From Haloarculaceae archaeon (GTDB lineage Archaea > Halobacteriota > Halobacteria > Halobacteriales > Haloarculaceae), in contig JAHENN010000193.1 in the NCBI GenBank assembly GCA_018609665.1, positions 1-6,901 of the forward strand: 6,901 nt of DNA, read 5' to 3'. The position numbers and the translations under genes were made by a program. The notes under the pieces are model-generated. The model saw only the letters and a program-made list of their open reading frames with translations, did not search any database and was not told the DNA's origin. This document shows positions 4,996 through 6,901 of the stretch, in pieces (positions within the stretch are counted from its first letter, which is position 1; every line of letters begins with the position of its first letter).

Positions 4996-6641
4996 ACCTG
5001 CGAATACGAGAGAACTGGCGGATGTGGCTGCTCGTCGTCTTCGTCGTCGTCAGCACCGTCGCCATCTTCGCGCCGGTGGGCGGCGGCAGCGGCGCGCCCG
5101 CAGGCGGTAACACGACGAACGACGCGGGCGTCCCTCAGTCGACCACGTCACAGTACACCAACCTCCGGTTCGGCCTCAGGCTGTCCGGCGGCACCGAGGT
5201 GCAGGCGCCGCTTGTCGGGATGACCGCGGAGAACCAGCAGTTCGACCGCGAGGAGGTCGACGAGATACGGTCGACGGTCGAAAACGAACTCGACCTGGGT
5301 CCGGGCGACGTCCGGGCCAGCCCACGGGACGGCACCGTCGAGGTGTTCGCCGACCGGTTCGTCGGCAACGTCACCCAGGCGGAGTTCGCCGCCGCCCTGC
5401 AGGCGGCCGGTCTCTCGGCGAGCGAGGACGACATCCGGATGGGCGTCACCGCCTCCACCCGCGAGGACGCCGTGGAGACGCTCAGCGACCGTATCGACCG
5501 GAGCGGCCTCAGCGGCGGAACCGTAACACAGCGGACCTCGCCGGGCGGCCAGCGGTTCATCTCCGTCGAGGTTCCCGGCGCCAGCCGCCAGCAGGTCATC
5601 GACTTCATCGGCGAGCGGGGCCAGGTCGAGACCGTCGCGCTGTATCCGGTCGAGACCGACAACGGCACCGAATACCGCACCACCACCGTGTCAACTCAGG
5701 AGGACATCCGGGAGGTCGGCAACGCACAGCGGGCCACGAACAACAACCCCCAGCCGTCCGTCTCGGTCACGCTGACCGACGCCGCCGCCGCCGAGTTCCA
5801 GTCGGACATGCAGGAGTTCGGCTTCGCACAGCAGGGCGGAACGCGGTGTTCGGAGTACGACCGCGGCCTGTCTCTGGAAGAAAACGTCGCACAGCTCGAG
5901 GAGTCCGGCGTCGAGAACCGGTGTCTGCTGACCGTCAGGGACGGCGAGGTGGTGTTCGCCGCGCGCGTCGTCCCCGGGCTCGCGGAGAGCTTCCGGACCG
6001 GCGAGTTCGAGCAGAACCCCATCTACCAGTCCAGCGCCGGCTCCTTCGAGGAGGTCCGCGAACTCGAGATCAACCTCAAGACGGGCGCACTGCCGACCGA
6101 ACTCGACATCGCGGACCGGGGGCGGACGTCGTTCCTGCTACCGAGTCTCGCCCAGCAGTTCAAGCCGCTGTCGATGCTGACCGGCGCCGCCGCCATCGTC
6201 GCGGTTTCGCTGATGGTGTTCCTCCGGTACCGCCGGCCGGACGTCGCGGCGCCGATGGTGGTGACGGCGGCCGCGGAAGTGTACATCCTGCTGGGCTTCG
6301 CCGCCGCCGTCGGCCTGCCGCTGGAGCTGTCCCACATCGCCGGCTTCATCGCCGTCATCGGTACCGGCGTCGACGACCTCGTCATCATCGCCGACGAGAT
6401 CATGCAGCGGGGCGAGATCGACACCTCCCGGGTGTTCGAGTCGCGGTTCCGGAAGGCCTTCTGGGTCATCGGCGCCGCCGCCGCCACCACCATCATCGCG
6501 ATGTCGCCGCTGGCGGTGCTGTCGCTTGGGGATCTCCGCGGGTTCGCCATCGTCACCATCGTCGGCGTGCTCGTCGGCGTGCTCATCACCCGGCCGGCCT
6601 ACGGCGACATCCTCCGGGTGCTGGTGTTGCGCCGAGACTGA
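4992..6641 (+). CDS. secD: Protein-export membrane protein SecD
   Basis: The 549-residue product is SecD, partner of SecF in Sec-dependent export. It has one N-terminal membrane segment (about 11-28), a large extracellular domain (about 30-390) and five C-terminal membrane segments (about 394-544). Signatures are FGLRLSGGTEVQAP (60-73), RIDRSGLSGGTV (167-178), ISVEVPG (190-196), LKTGALPTEL (362-371) and, in TM4, GFIAVIGTGVDDLVIIADEI (451-470). Asp460/Asp461 stand where bacterial SecD has the Asp of VDAN needed for proton-driven function. NTT (40-42), NVT (126-128) and NGT (224-226) are possible N-glycosylation sites in the external domain. The only two cysteines, Cys286 and Cys311, are also external. 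The ATG is fixed by the ATGA overlap with secF. Confidence 0.97.
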   Translation: MNLRIRENWRMWLLVVFVVVSTVAIFAPVGGGSGAPAGGNTTNDAGVPQSTTSQYTNLRFGLRLSGGTEVQAPLVGMTAENQQFDREEVDEIRSTVENELDLGPGDVRASPRDGTVEVFADRFVGNVTQAEFAAALQAAGLSASEDDIRMGVTASTREDAVETLSDRIDRSGLSGGTVTQRTSPGGQRFISVEVPGASRQQVIDFIGERGQVETVALYPVETDNGTEYRTTTVSTQEDIREVGNAQRATNNNPQPSVSVTLTDAAAAEFQSDMQEFGFAQQGGTRCSEYDRGLSLEENVAQLEESGVENRCLLTVRDGEVVFAARVVPGLAESFRTGEFEQNPIYQSSAGSFEEVRELEINLKTGALPTELDIADRGRTSFLLPSLAQQFKPLSMLTGAAAIVAVSLMVFLRYRRPDVAAPMVVTAAAEVYILLGFAAAVGLPLELSHIAGFIAVIGTGVDDLVIIADEIMQRGEIDTSRVFESRFRKAFWVIGAAAATTIIAMSPLAVLSLGDLRGFAIVTIVGVLVGVLITRPAYGDILRVLVLRRD

Positions 6642-6660
6642 CGTCGAAGCCCTTTCGACG
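6642..6660. repeat. Perfect 7-bp inverted repeat directly after secD
   Basis: CGTCGAA (6642-6648) and TTCGACG (6654-6660) are perfect inverted copies around the 5-base spacer GCCCT, starting one base after the secD stop codon. It could be a transcript-end hairpin for secFD, although no T run follows, or an operator, because its centre coincides with the likely promoter of the next gene. Confidence 0.55.
6647..6655 (+). promoter_or_regulatory. Possible promoter of the DUF255-type gene
   Basis: AAGCCCTTT places its CCCTT 31 bases before the ATG at 6681. The secF promoter CAACCCTTATT has CCCTT 32 bases before its ATG. The matching layout suggests a weak BRE/TATA element giving a leaderless mRNA. 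It lies within the inverted repeat in the 39-base spacer after secD. Confidence 0.35.
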
Positions 6661-6680
6661 CTGCCGCCCGTCGGTCTGAC

Positions 6681-6901
6681 ATGACCTTCCGCGACGGAAC
6701 CCTCGTCGACTGGCACCCCTGGGGTTCCGACCCCTTCGAGGCCGCCGCCCGGGACGGCAAGCCGCTGCTGCTGTCGCTGACCGCGCCGTGGTGCGAGTGG
6801 TGCGCCCGGATGGACGAGGCGGTCTACTCGGACCCGACGCTCGCCGCCAACGTCGCCGAGCGGTTCGTCCCGGTGCGCGTCGACGTCGACCGCCGCCCCC
6901 G
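6681..6901 (+). CDS. Thioredoxin-fold protein of the DUF255/YyaL (spermatogenesis-associated protein 20) type, N-terminal part
   Basis: The frame opens at the ATG and continues past the window edge with no stop, giving 73 complete residues. The start LVDWHPWGSDPFEAAARDGKP (8-28) matches the DUF255 N-terminal pattern (VDWYPWG...A...A....KPI.LS). LSLTAPWCEWCARMDEAVYS (31-50) follows, with the thioredoxin-like CxxC at Cys38 and Cys41, and then FVPVRVDVDRRP. Full family members are long proteins in which a thioredoxin fold precedes an alpha/alpha-barrel glycosidase-like domain; some haloarchaeal proteins with this N-terminus may be shorter. Which form this is cannot be seen here. A disulfide or redox role is inferred from the motif only. 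It lies 39 bases after secD on the same strand, so it may be partly co-transcribed with secFD. Confidence 0.85.
   Translation, partial: MTFRDGTLVDWHPWGSDPFEAAARDGKPLLLSLTAPWCEWCARMDEAVYSDPTLAANVAERFVPVRVDVDRRP

Noticed and set aside
1..6901. CRISPR arrays, insertion sequences, tRNA or rRNA genes, and defence or phage genes
   Set aside because: No spaced direct repeats, transposase-like proteins, terminal inverted repeats or structured RNA genes were seen. The repeated CGTCG and GCCGCC strings are ordinary GC-rich codon runs.

Overview
The window is chromosomal DNA from a haloarchaeon. It is very GC-rich, codons end almost always in G or C, the proteins are rich in Asp and Glu, and promoters have an archaeal TATA layout, several of them about 27-32 bases before an ATG (leaderless or nearly so). 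The genus cannot be named from this sequence.

Left part (about 1-2500). The end of an unrecognised plus-strand gene runs into and overlaps a convergent minus-strand operon. That operon, read from 2457 down to 135, encodes the alpha and beta subunits of a thiamine-diphosphate 2-oxoacid (or acetoin-type) dehydrogenase E1, then a tiny free lipoyl-domain protein. The three genes are coupled by TGATG and ATGA overlaps. No E2 acyltransferase core and no E3 lipoamide dehydrogenase is present, so the E1 appears to be paired with a stand-alone lipoyl carrier. The operon has its own promoter, with two overlapping inverted repeats between the TATA box and the start codon.

Middle (about 2589-4050). A MOSC-domain protein of the mARC/YcbX type lies on the same strand with its own promoter. 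Upstream of it is a DJ-1/PfpI-family gene that appears broken: it has no usable start codon where its promoter and homology predict one, and it has a one-base frameshift just before the catalytic cysteine.

Right part (about 4050-6901). Divergent from the DJ-1 remnant is the plus-strand operon secF-secD, the membrane partners of the Sec translocase, coupled by an ATGA overlap. A perfect 7-bp inverted repeat follows the secD stop. A DUF255-type thioredoxin-fold protein with a CEWC motif then starts and runs off the window.

Most of the window is ordinary haloarchaeal core genome. The points most worth following are the minimal E1-alpha/E1-beta/lipoyl operon with altered cofactor-loop residues, its palindromic promoter, and the doubly damaged DJ-1 gene.
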